NCBI GenBank assembly: GCA_016192525.1
Contig: JACPTZ010000017.1
Location: 20,139-84,138 of the forward strand
Source: Planctomycetota bacterium
GTDB taxonomy: Bacteria; Planctomycetota; MHYJ01; JACPTZ01
Length of the DNA: 64,000 nucleotides
Direction: 5' to 3'
The position numbers were made by a program, and so were the translations under genes. The first letter of the stretch is position 1; each line of letters begins with the position of its first letter. This document shows positions 34,850 through 42,546 of this stretch, one piece after another. The notes beneath the pieces were generated by a model. It did no database searches. It was not told where the DNA came from and saw only the letters and a program-made list of their open reading frames with translations.

Positions 34850-36147
34850 TTGCCCTCCGTTCCGCTCGTCCCCGCCTGCTTGATCCGCGTCATCATCGCC
34901 TCCAGTTCGCTCCGCTCCGCCCGGTCCTCCACGAACGAACCGGAGTGGCCCCAGAGGAGATCCTGCAGCGCCTGCATCCGCACCGAGGCGGCGCGGGAGG
35001 GATCGCGCGCGACGTCCAGGAGCGCCGTCCGCACCTCCGTGTCGCGCGGAGTGGCGCCGTAGGAGAAGGCGCGGATCGCCGCCTCCTGCACCGCCACGCT
35101 CGGATCGGTGCGGAGGAGTCGGACGAGGACGCCCATCTCGGTCGGCGAGGCGGTCTCGCCGAGACTCCGGATCGCCGCGAGGCGGACCGTGAGGTCGCTG
35201 TCGTACTGCGCGGCCTGGACCAGCATGTCCCCTCCGTCCGGGAAACGGCGAAGCGGGTGTTCGGCGGCGACGGCGCGGACGGTCGGGTCGTAGTCGGATC
35301 GCAGCGCCTGCGCCCAGCGGTCCCGGTCCTCGTCGTCGTTCGAGGCGCTGAGGTGGCGGAATCCCTTGCGACGCTGGAGCGGGTCGGTGCTCGACGTCAG
35401 GGTGTCGAGGAGGCGATCGAACTCCGCGCGCTCCTCGGTCGGCAGCTTCATCACCTGCAGGTGCCAGCCGAGCGCCTCGGCCACGATCTCCTCCGACTCG
35501 CCGGTGAAGAGATCGAGGAGCACGCGCGGGAGGGCGGGATCGTTCTTGGCCTCCTTGAGCACCCCGCTCAGCATTTCCCGGAGCCGGTAACGCCCCTTGA
35601 GATCGCCCGGCGGCAGACCCTCGACCTCCGCGCGGAGACGCTCGATGAAGGTCGCGACCTTGTCTCGAAGCGTCCCGCCGGGCACATCGGCGAGCGACTG
35701 CGGCGGCCAGGGCCAGTCCTGAAGCGGAGGGGGAGAGGGGTCTTTCCTCGTGCCCTTGCCCGCAGGCGCCTTATCGGCCGGGACCGGCGGAACGCCTGTC
35801 ACGGAGGAGTCGAGGCTCTTGCCGCAATGCGGGCAGCGGGCCGGCGCGTCCGTCCGGTTCGTCGGTTCAGACGCGAGGCTGTCGGTTGTTGTTCCTGTTT
35901 TTCCCCTCTCCCCCGCAGCGGGAAAGGGCAGGGTGAGGGGGGACACGTCCCTCCCCGCGGGCGACGGTGTTTCCTCTCTCACCCCAGGCCCCCATCTCCC
36001 TCCGGGGGAAAGGGGAGCATGCCGTTCTGTGACGAGTTGGTCGAACTCGACCCGGGTGAGCCACCAGCCCGCCGCGCAGGCGATGGCGGCCGCGGTGACA
36101 AGCACGCCGTAGGCGACGAGCAGACGGTGGGAGTTCACGCCGGTCAC
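34846..36147 (-). CDS. TM-CxxC-HEAT-like paralog 3 with in-frame repeat insertion
   Basis: A 433-residue paralog: membrane segment LLVAYGVLVTAAAIACAAGW, RCPHCGKSL knuckle, QSLADVPGGTLRDKVATFIE, then HEAT-like repeats (STDPLQRRKGFRHLSAS, DYDPTVRAVAAEHPLR, DSDLTVRLAAIRSLG) and a C-terminal RSELEAMMTRIKQ. Between membrane segment and knuckle it carries about 40 extra residues encoded by a dispersed palindrome (35902-36018). The GTG start at 36147 overlaps the upstream stop as GTGA. The second of two such couplings in this array. Confidence 0.78.
   Translation of the reverse strand: MTGVNSHRLLVAYGVLVTAAAIACAAGWWLTRVEFDQLVTERHAPLSPGGRWGPGVREETPSPAGRDVSPLTLPFPAAGERGKTGTTTDSLASEPTNRTDAPARCPHCGKSLDSSVTGVPPVPADKAPAGKGTRKDPSPPPLQDWPWPPQSLADVPGGTLRDKVATFIERLRAEVEGLPPGDLKGRYRLREMLSGVLKEAKNDPALPRVLLDLFTGESEEIVAEALGWHLQVMKLPTEERAEFDRLLDTLTSSTDPLQRRKGFRHLSASNDDEDRDRWAQALRSDYDPTVRAVAAEHPLRRFPDGGDMLVQAAQYDSDLTVRLAAIRSLGETASPTEMGVLVRLLRTDPSVAVQEAAIRAFSYGATPRDTEVRTALLDVARDPSRAASVRMQALQDLLWGHSGSFVEDRAERSELEAMMTRIKQAGTSGTEGK
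35902..36018. repeat. Palindromic repeat in frame within HEAT paralog 3
   Basis: Arms of the type CCCTCTCCCCC...GGGAAAGGGCAGGGTGAGGG and CTCTCACCCC...CCCTCCGGGGGAAAGGGGAG form a nested inverted repeat of the widespread CCCTCACCC/GAGAGGG REP class. It preserves the frame and encodes the low-complexity stretch PLSPGGRWGPGVREETPSPA and onwards. Confidence 0.7.
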
Positions 36148-37484
36148 TTCCTCTGGAGCGCCTGTTCCTTCATGAGTTCGAGGGTCATTTGCCCCAGTTC
36201 CCTCTCCAGGATCGGGTCCTGGATCAGGCCCCCCGAACCCGCGAATCGGAGCACATTGAGGGACTCGATCCGCAGTCCGATGGGGCGCTGAGGATCACGC
36301 CCGATCTCAAGGAGCGCGTCCCGCACCTCGGTGTCCCGCGTCGTTGCGCCGAGCTGAAACGTCCAGAGGATCGACTTCTGCACCGCAAACTCCGGCTCGC
36401 GTCGCAGCAGGGCCAGCATGGCCCGGAATTCCTCCTGAGTGGCGCCATGGGCAAGGCTCTGAACGCCGTTCGCCCGGACCCCCGGGTCGGGATCGTACTG
36501 CGCGGCCTGGAGCAGAAGCGATCTCGCCTCCGGAAACCCGATCGGGCGCTCCTCGGCCGCCGCGGCGCGGACGCCGGCGTCCGGGTCCGCCGCCAGCGCG
36601 ATACGCCACCGTTCGAGGGCCTCCGGGGTGCGCAGGTAGGTGGCGCCCTGCAGTGATTTTCGGCGCTCCAGCGGGTCGGTGCTTTGCGACAGCTCCGCCA
36701 GCAAGCGTTCGTGCTCCGCCTTCTCCTCCGCCGTCGCGTCCTTCAGGACCGGCCAGCAGAGTTTCGTCCCGATCAACTCGGCGAGGAGCTCGTTCCGCTC
36801 ACTTTGAAAGAGGTCGAGCAGCACCCGCGGCAGGCCGGAGGCGTCCTCCTGCCCCGCCTCCTCGAGGATCTCCTCCACCGGGTCCCGGATCTTCGCCACC
36901 CGGAGCACGTCGTCCCGGCTCACGTCGCCGGCCTGGTCGCGCGCAGAATCGATCAGCGCGGTGATCTTTTCCCGAAGCGTGGCGCCGGGGAGATCGGCGA
37001 GCGAACGCGGCGGCCAGGATCCGTCCGGAGAAGGGGGGCGAGAGGCGCTCTTTGCGGACGCTCCCGCCGCCGGTTCTGGTTTGGGACCTCCGGGAGGCGT
37101 TCCCGTCACAACGGGGTCGAAGCCCCGGCCGCAGTGAGGGCAGGGCGCACCCGTGGGCGTCGCCTCGGGGGTGTCCGCTGGCGTCGTTGTTTCCGCTTCT
37201 CGCCCCTCCCCCGCACCGGGAGAGGGCAAGGTGAGTGGGGATTCGTCCCTCCCCGCGTGCGGCGGTGTTCCCCTCCTCATCCCCGGCCTCTCTCCCTCTC
37301 CCCGGGAGGGCGGAGGGCCGACCTGGTCCAACTCGGCCCGTGTCGACCACCACCCGATTCCGAGGGCGATCGACGCCACCGTCGCGAACATCGCCCACGC
37401 GACGACCAGCGTGAAGGCGAATGAACCGACCGCGGGCAGGCGCGGCGGGGACGGAGGTGGAGCCGCGGCGTTTGCGTCAGGCAT
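36144..37484 (-). CDS. TM-CxxC-HEAT-like paralog 4 with in-frame repeat insertion
   Basis: A 446-residue paralog: membrane segment FTLVVAWAMFATVASIALGI at about 23-42, PCPHCGRGF knuckle, RSLADLPGATLREKITALID, then HEAT-like repeats (STDPLERRKSLQGATYL, DPDAGVRAAAAEERPIG, DPDPGVRANGVQSLA). It carries its own copy of the palindromic repeat (37204-37313) at the same place as paralog 3. The ATG at 37484 has GGAGG upstream and is the first gene of the four-gene array; the three junctions after it overlap by 4, 4 and 11 nt. Confidence 0.78.
   Translation of the reverse strand: MPDANAAAPPPSPPRLPAVGSFAFTLVVAWAMFATVASIALGIGWWSTRAELDQVGPPPSRGEGERPGMRRGTPPHAGRDESPLTLPSPGAGEGREAETTTPADTPEATPTGAPCPHCGRGFDPVVTGTPPGGPKPEPAAGASAKSASRPPSPDGSWPPRSLADLPGATLREKITALIDSARDQAGDVSRDDVLRVAKIRDPVEEILEEAGQEDASGLPRVLLDLFQSERNELLAELIGTKLCWPVLKDATAEEKAEHERLLAELSQSTDPLERRKSLQGATYLRTPEALERWRIALAADPDAGVRAAAAEERPIGFPEARSLLLQAAQYDPDPGVRANGVQSLAHGATQEEFRAMLALLRREPEFAVQKSILWTFQLGATTRDTEVRDALLEIGRDPQRPIGLRIESLNVLRFAGSGGLIQDPILERELGQMTLELMKEQALQRK
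37204..37313. repeat. Palindromic repeat in frame within HEAT paralog 4
   Basis: Same class as 35902-36018 (CCCTCCCCCGCACCGGGAGA, then CTCTCCCTCTCCCCGGGAGG). It encodes SRGEGERPGMRRGTPPHAGR and following residues. The sequences of the two copies are similar but not identical, so either both inherited it or each received one. Confidence 0.65.
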
Positions 37485-37497
37485 GATTTCACACCCT

Positions 37498-37650
37498 CCG
37501 AGGTACGTGGCCGCCGTCCCTGGCGTTGTCATCCTGGAGCCTGAGAAGAAATGCGCCGACGAGCGAGGCGCCAGATTGTCATCCTGAGCGTCGGGCGCAG
37601 CCCCGCAGCACGTGCTGCGGGGCTCAGGATGTCATTGCGGAAACCTCGCT
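37498..37650. mobile_element. MITE-like element, TGTCATCCTGAG family, copy 2
   Basis: Left end near CCGAGGTACGTGGCCGCC and right end GCGGAAACCTCG resemble the outer arms of copy 3. Inner arms TTGTCATCCTGAGC (37577-37590) and GCTCAGGATGTCAT (37622-37635) flank the perfect 22-bp palindrome at 37601-37622, identical to that in copy 1. The right end overlaps the 3' end of the gene at 37624. Confidence 0.6.
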
Positions 37651-37986
37651 CTCCTCCGGATCGTCGCACGGGGGTGCGGCCGGGGTCAACGCAATATCCG
37701 CTCGACCCGTCCCGGCGCGACGGTACGCGGCGATGTCGGAGACCGCGTTCGCGTTCTCTTCCAGAAGCCGTCCCAGACGCGCCGCTGTGCCGATCAGTTC
37801 GTCGACCTCCCCGGCGATGGCGACATCCGCCCCGGCGGTCAGCCGGGTCCGCGCGGCGTGGAGTCGGTTCCGCCATTCCCAGAGGCGGCTGACCTCCACC
37901 TCCTCCGCTGTCGTTCCCTGTGGCCCGAGTGGATTCTCACGCAGGGTGACGACCAGGCGGCCAACGTCATCATCAGGCGGCGGCAT
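37624..37986 (-). CDS. Small helical protein, function unknown
   Basis: A 120-residue soluble protein, mostly helical: EEVEVSRLWEWRNRLHAART then a second helix DELIGTAARLGRLLEENANAV. Its size and design resemble small chaperone- or adaptor-like proteins, but no family is recognised. The last codons (AATGACATCCTGA) lie inside the right arm of MITE copy 2, so the native C-terminus may have been replaced. Orientation is the same as the HEAT array, whose first gene begins 139 nt downstream. Confidence 0.5.
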   Translation of the reverse strand: MPPPDDDVGRLVVTLRENPLGPQGTTAEEVEVSRLWEWRNRLHAARTRLTAGADVAIAGEVDELIGTAARLGRLLEENANAVSDIAAYRRAGTGRADIALTPAAPPCDDPEESEVSAMTS

Positions 37987-38319
37987 GGGAGGCTCTCAGG
38001 ACGCACGGGACGCGCCTCATTATGCCGCGGTCTGCCCTTCGCGCAAGAGGAACCGCTAGTGGTGTTTGACGCTTCAATCTGTGCCGTCACCGGGTGGCAC
38101 GGGCGGCTCGTCCGCCCGTGCCCGGCAGCACGGGCAGCAAGCTCCCCGTGCCACTCACAAGTCCGATGTTGAAGACCTACTGGCGATCCGTCAGCGCTGA
38201 TTCAGCGAGCGGCCTGTCGTTGTTTCCCCCCTTCGTCATTCCTCCTTCCGCACTCGTCATTCTTGCCTCCCCGCCCCCGCCCGCCGTATCATGGCGCCTC
38301 CCTGCACAAGGAGACGCCC
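37987..38319. other. Intergenic region with one REP and the selenoprotein gene promoter
   Basis: No gene is seen. It contains the hairpin repeat at 38094-38155; the rest, moderately AT-richer at 38160-38250, probably holds the promoter for the plus-strand gene starting at 38320 (AAGGAG eight bases before its ATG). Confidence 0.5.
38094..38155. repeat. REP-like double hairpin
   Basis: GGCACGGGCGG / CCGCCCGTGCC forms an 11-bp hairpin, and outer GTGGCACGGG / CCCGTGCCAC encloses it. The internal run AGCACGGGCAGCAAGCT recurs inside the coding sequence of the alpha-2-macroglobulin gene at about 58417. Confidence 0.6.
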
Positions 38320-39447
38320 ATGCCGCTCCCCGCCCTTCGCCCTGTCCTCGTGGCCGCCGTGCTCCTCGCCGCCCTCGCCGCCCGTTCCGCTTTTGGGGGG
38401 AGCGAGACCCCGCCCGAGGGGCCGCCCTGGAAGCGCGACTTCCTCGAGGCCCAGAAGGAGGCCCTCAAGGAGGGGAAGCCGATTTTCATCTACCTCACGA
38501 AGACCTACTGACCCCACTGCGTCGTCGTGGAGAAGCAGTTGCTTCCCAACCCCGATCTGAAACCGGTCTACGACAAGGTGGTCTGGCTCTACGTCTTCCG
38601 CGACTTCTCCGCGAAGGGGGACGACCTCAAGGCGGAGCGCACGTCGCTCCGGTTCGGGCTGTCGTCCTACCCGCAGCTCTTCCTCGTCGATCCCGAATCG
38701 CTCGAAACGATCGGCGAGACCGGTCGCGAAGTGGATACGTTTCTGAATGCCGTGCGGAACGCCCACGTCCGCAAGGCGAGGGACCTCAAGGCGCTGGAAC
38801 GGGTCCAGCAGGCCGACTCCCGGGCCGAGGAGCTGGAGAAGAAGGACTCGGTTGAACTCGCGAAGAAGTACTTCGCCGACGAAGACATCGTCGTCCGCAC
38901 CCGGGCGCTCCGCATCCTGGCCGAGAAGGAGCCGGGTCTCGTGGCGGCGAAGGCGAAGGACCTGCTCGAGATCGAGAACGACACCTTCCGCTATGAAGTG
39001 TGCAAGGCCCTCAAGAAGGCGGGCGATGTGAAGGCCGCGCGCGCACTCGATGAGGTGGCGCAGAATCCGAAGGGGAGCCGAAACCCGAATGTGCTCTCCT
39101 CGGAGGCGGCCGCCGCACTGGAGACCTGCGGAGACATGAAGTCGATCGCGGCCCTCGCGCCGAGGATCACCCGGGGGGACTACAAGAACAGCGGGACGCG
39201 GATCGCCATCGATTCCGTGATGGGGATTGTCAAGCGGTTCCCGAAGGCGAAGGGCGAGGCGAAGGATGTTCTCCGACAGGGATTTCCGGAGCCCTGCGAT
39301 CCCAAGGAGAGCGACAACCTGCGGAACATGTGCGAGGCCTTCGCGAAACACCTCCACGACTGTCTCGAGGATCTCACCGGAAAGAAGGTCCCGTTTCCGG
39401 ATCCGTACGACGCCAGGGGGCGCGAGCGACTGATGAAGGCGTGGTGA
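38320..39447 (+). CDS. Secreted thioredoxin-like selenoprotein with UPHC motif and helical repeats (in-frame TGA)
   Basis: Read through the TGA at 38509-38511, the gene encodes 375 residues. A signal peptide (PVLVAAVLLAALAARSAFG) is followed by a thioredoxin-like domain: GKPIFIYLTKTY, U64, PHC, VVVEKQLLPNPDLKPV and cis-Pro region LSSYPQLFLVDP. Family members have CPHC here, so the TGA replaces the first Cys. From about residue 145 a HEAT-like helical domain follows (IVVRTRALRILAEKEPG), ending TGKKVPFPDPYDARGRERLM as in other planctomycete-style HEAT proteins. A good ribosome-binding site precedes the ATG. Likely an extracytoplasmic selenium-dependent redox protein. Confidence 0.82.
38529..38547 (+). 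promoter_or_regulatory. Candidate bacterial SECIS hairpin, copy 3
   Basis: The hairpin starts 17 nt after the TGA, as in the other two genes. GAAGC pairs with GCUUC across an AGUU loop, extended by two G-C pairs around a bulged A. A GU in the apical loop is a recognised feature of bacterial SECIS elements. Confidence 0.6.
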
Positions 39448-39460
39448 GGGGGGGGGCGCC

Positions 39461-40810
39461 TCACCGGACCTCCCCCTCCGGCTCATCCCAGATCGCCTGC
39501 TCCAGCGCCTCGAGTTCCCGGCGCTGCTCCGCGTTCTGGACGTACCCGTCCCCGCCGTTGGTCCCCCACAAGAGCGCGCTCACGGCGCTCCCCCTCAGCG
39601 ACTGCGGCTGCGACCGATCCCGGGCAATCTCGAGCAGTGTGTCCCGGACCTCCGTGTCGCGAATGCTGGCGGACCAGGCGACGGCGTCGAGCACGGCCTG
39701 CGGCACCTCGGGGTCGCGATCCGACCGCATGATTCCGAGGAGAGTCCGCATCTCGGCTGCGGTGGGGTTGTACCCGACGGTGTAGATCGCGTTCGTCCGG
39801 ACGGTGCTGCTCGGGTCGAACTCCGCGGCGCGGAGGAGGAGGGAGCGGGAGGCATCCGTCCGGCTGGTCGGAGGGAGGACGGCGGCCTCGGCGCGGACCT
39901 GCTCGTCCGGATCGGAGAGGAGCATCCGGCTCCAGAGGTCGGCGGTCTCGGGTAGATCGATCTGCTGGGCCTGGCCCAAGGCCTTGACCCGATCGGCGGC
40001 GACGGGGCTGGTTCCGAGGGAGAGGAGGAGGCCGACGAACTCGTTGCGCTCGGTATCGGTCCTGGTCAATCCCCAGAGATGGGTGCCGAGGGTGCGCGCG
40101 AGAGTGGGGTCCGACTCCGCCCGGAAGAGGTCGAAGAGCGCGGCGCGGGTGGCCGAAAGGTCCTGCTTCTGGGCCTCGGAGAGAAGTTCGCTGAGCCTCG
40201 CCTGCGCGAGGTTGAATTGGTTCGCGTAGGACTGCCGCGCGTTTGGATCCCCTTCCGGCGGCGGGGGGACCGCCTCGTGGATGCGCGTGAGGAGGGACCG
40301 CAACTTGTCGGCGACGGTGACCCCGGGAATGTCGGCGAGGCGGTTCGGGAGGTTCGCGGCTCCCGCGAGGACGGAGATCATCGTGTCGAGATTCGCGCCG
40401 TTGACGGCGGTGGTCCCCGTCGTTGCCTTCCCGCCGGCGGACACCGAGGTGCCGCAGTTCGGGCAGCGTGCCGGGGCCCCCGGATCGGACGGGCCGGCGG
40501 GCGTGACGGCGACGCCGACAGTCGAAGCGGGCGATCCCGAGGTGTCTCCCATTCCTCCCGCAGCCTCGACAGCGGAATCCGGATCTCGTCCCGCTTCGAG
40601 CGGGGCGGCCCCGTGCGAAGGTCCCCTCGCCGCGGCCGGACCCGTCCGGCCCCTCCCCCCCGGCGGCCCCGGTCGCAGGATCGGCGGGCGCACGGCCGCG
40701 GGCGCCGAGCTATCCTCAACGCGCTCCGCCGCCCGCCACCACCCGACCGCGCAGACGAATGCCGCGGCGGTGACCGTCACGCTGTAGGCCGTCAGGACCG
40801 TCTTTGACAA
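39461..40810 (-). CDS. TM-CxxC-HEAT-like paralog 5
   Basis: A 449-residue paralog outside the main array: membrane segment TAYSVTVTAAAFVCAVGWW at the N-terminus, RCPNCGTSV knuckle, NRLADIPGVTVADKLRSLLT, then HEAT-like repeats (DPDEQVRAEAAVLPPTS, DPSSTVRTNAIYTVG). The C-terminus EQRRELEALEQAI matches the others. A TTG at 40810 is preferred as start: it follows GGGAGG and aligns with the N-termini of the paralogs. An ATG at 40924 would add 38 residues that no paralog has. It faces the selenoprotein gene tail to tail with 13 nt between the stops. Confidence 0.75.
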   Translation of the reverse strand: MSKTVLTAYSVTVTAAAFVCAVGWWRAAERVEDSSAPAAVRPPILRPGPPGGRGRTGPAAARGPSHGAAPLEAGRDPDSAVEAAGGMGDTSGSPASTVGVAVTPAGPSDPGAPARCPNCGTSVSAGGKATTGTTAVNGANLDTMISVLAGAANLPNRLADIPGVTVADKLRSLLTRIHEAVPPPPEGDPNARQSYANQFNLAQARLSELLSEAQKQDLSATRAALFDLFRAESDPTLARTLGTHLWGLTRTDTERNEFVGLLLSLGTSPVAADRVKALGQAQQIDLPETADLWSRMLLSDPDEQVRAEAAVLPPTSRTDASRSLLLRAAEFDPSSTVRTNAIYTVGYNPTAAEMRTLLGIMRSDRDPEVPQAVLDAVAWSASIRDTEVRDTLLEIARDRSQPQSLRGSAVSALLWGTNGGDGYVQNAEQRRELEALEQAIWDEPEGEVR

Positions 40811-40988
40811 GATGCCGTTTCCTCCCAGCTCTGCGGCCGCCCCGGGGATTTCACCCCCTCCGCCTTCGCCATTCACCAGCACCCCGTTGTCCGTGCCCGC
40901 ACCTCGCAAACCGCGTTTGTCCATTCGTCATTCATTCGTCATTCCTCATTCCGCATTCGTCATTGCCTCGTCCCTCACCCCTTACCCC

Positions 40989-42359
40989 TCACGTTCCCTT
41001 CCTCTTCTTCTCCGCCTCCGCCATCTTCTGCCTCGCCGTCGCGGCGAAGGCGGTCCCGGGGTACTTCTCGATCACTCGCTTGTACTCGACGATGGCCTTT
41101 TCGTACATCTTGTTCTTGAAGTAGTTGTCTCCATTGCGGAGCCACTTCTCGCAGTCCGCCCGGGCCTGCTCCTCCTTCATCGCCTTCTGGACCTCCGGGT
41201 CCTTTTCCAGGTCCTCGATCCGTTGTTTCGCCTCGGCGGCCTTCGTGACGAGCGGACAGGTCTCGACGATCTTCCGGTACAGGCCGATCGCCTTCGGCCA
41301 GGCCTTCGCCTTCTCCGCCGCCTCGGCCTGTTTCCAGAGATCGGCGGCGGCGGCCGACTGGCGCGTCGCCTCGACGATCGCGTTCGCCTCCGGGTCCTGG
41401 TGGATCGCGTCGATCTTCCCTTCCGCCTCCTTCGCAGCGGGGGTGCCGGCGAACTTCGTTTTCACCTCGGTGAGGGCGGTTTCGGCCTCGGAGAACTTCT
41501 TGGCCGCGACGAGGGCCGCCGCCGCATCGAGCGCCACCTTCGCCTGGGACTCGATCTGGTCGATCGCGATCGTCACCTTCTCCGCGAGATCAGGCGCCAC
41601 CTTCGCCTTCTTCTCCTCGATGGCGGCCCGGGCTCTCCTGAGCGTCCCGTACGCGGCGGCGAAGTCGCCCGCCTCCTGCGCCTTGAGCCCCTGTTCCGCG
41701 TCCTGGGTCGCCGCCCGGGCGAGGGCCGCCTCCGCCGGGTCCTGCCCGATACACTTCTCCACGCACTCCGCGATCGACGCCCTCTGCTCCGGCTCGTAGC
41801 CGAGCGCGTGAAGGCGGATGACCCCCTCGCGGTCGACGACGATCGTCATCGGCGTCCGAAACTCCTTGTTGACAGGATACCGCTCAATCGTGGCGCGGCC
41901 CCGGTCCCGGGCGATCGGGAAGGGAAGCTGCAGCATCTGGAACCAGGCCTGGGCCATTTCCGGCCTCTGATGCGCCTCATTCCCCAGGACACTCCAGACC
42001 CCCACCACCGTGAGCCCCTTCTCCCTGAACTGGGCGTGGAGCTCCTTGGCGTGAGGAAGACTGTAGGCCTCGCAGATCCCGCCGGTCATCTCGAAGAACG
42101 ACACGAGAACGACCCGCCCGCGGAGGCTTCGCGGGTCGGAGGCCGGCCCCTGGATCCAGTCCTTCTCCACGTCGAAGTCCCGGAACTCCTTCCCGAGGAA
42201 TTCGGACTCTACCGGTGGGGCGGGCGTCCCGCCTGCCCCGCCGTCCCCGCCCGCCCCGGCGCCGTCCCCGCCGGGAGGCTGGGTGTCCTGGGCCGGGAGC
42301 GGAGCGGATCCCGCGAGGAGGATGAGGAGGCCGACCGCGAGCGCCATTCGGAGAGACAT
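40989..42359 (-). CDS. TlpA-like protein with C-terminal TPR-like repeats
   Basis: A 456-residue exported protein (signal peptide MALAVGLLILLAGSAPLPAQ). A thioredoxin/peroxiredoxin-like domain lies at about 45-210: GRVVLVSFFEMTGGICEAYS takes the place of the usual WCxxC, so the first Cys is lost and classic disulfide activity is unlikely; RTPMTIVVDREGVIRLHALG gives the cis-Pro strand. The rest is a coiled, TPR-like series ending in WLRNGDNYFKNKMYEKAIVE and YKRVIEKYPGTAFAATA. The ATG at 42359 has GGAG upstream; 42371 is the alternative. No recoding codon is present. Confidence 0.78.
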   Translation of the reverse strand: MSLRMALAVGLLILLAGSAPLPAQDTQPPGGDGAGAGGDGGAGGTPAPPVESEFLGKEFRDFDVEKDWIQGPASDPRSLRGRVVLVSFFEMTGGICEAYSLPHAKELHAQFREKGLTVVGVWSVLGNEAHQRPEMAQAWFQMLQLPFPIARDRGRATIERYPVNKEFRTPMTIVVDREGVIRLHALGYEPEQRASIAECVEKCIGQDPAEAALARAATQDAEQGLKAQEAGDFAAAYGTLRRARAAIEEKKAKVAPDLAEKVTIAIDQIESQAKVALDAAAALVAAKKFSEAETALTEVKTKFAGTPAAKEAEGKIDAIHQDPEANAIVEATRQSAAAADLWKQAEAAEKAKAWPKAIGLYRKIVETCPLVTKAAEAKQRIEDLEKDPEVQKAMKEEQARADCEKWLRNGDNYFKNKMYEKAIVEYKRVIEKYPGTAFAATARQKMAEAEKKRKGT

Positions 42360-42546
42360 GGGGGGCTCCATCCGGGACGTACGGCGAATCGCCGCATTCT
42401 ACCGGGTGGAGAGGGGGGAAGCAAGGTCGTCGCGGGGTTTGAATCGCTTCAGAAACCGCCCCTTCCGGACCGGCCTGAGCGACACTTGACATCCCGGATC
42501 GGGTTCGCTACCGTTCCCCACGAACCCCACTCGGCGGAGGAGATCC

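Noticed and set aside
40989..42359. Fourth selenoprotein
   Set aside because: The TlpA-like gene has no in-frame TGA; the codon at the first-Cys position encodes Gly.
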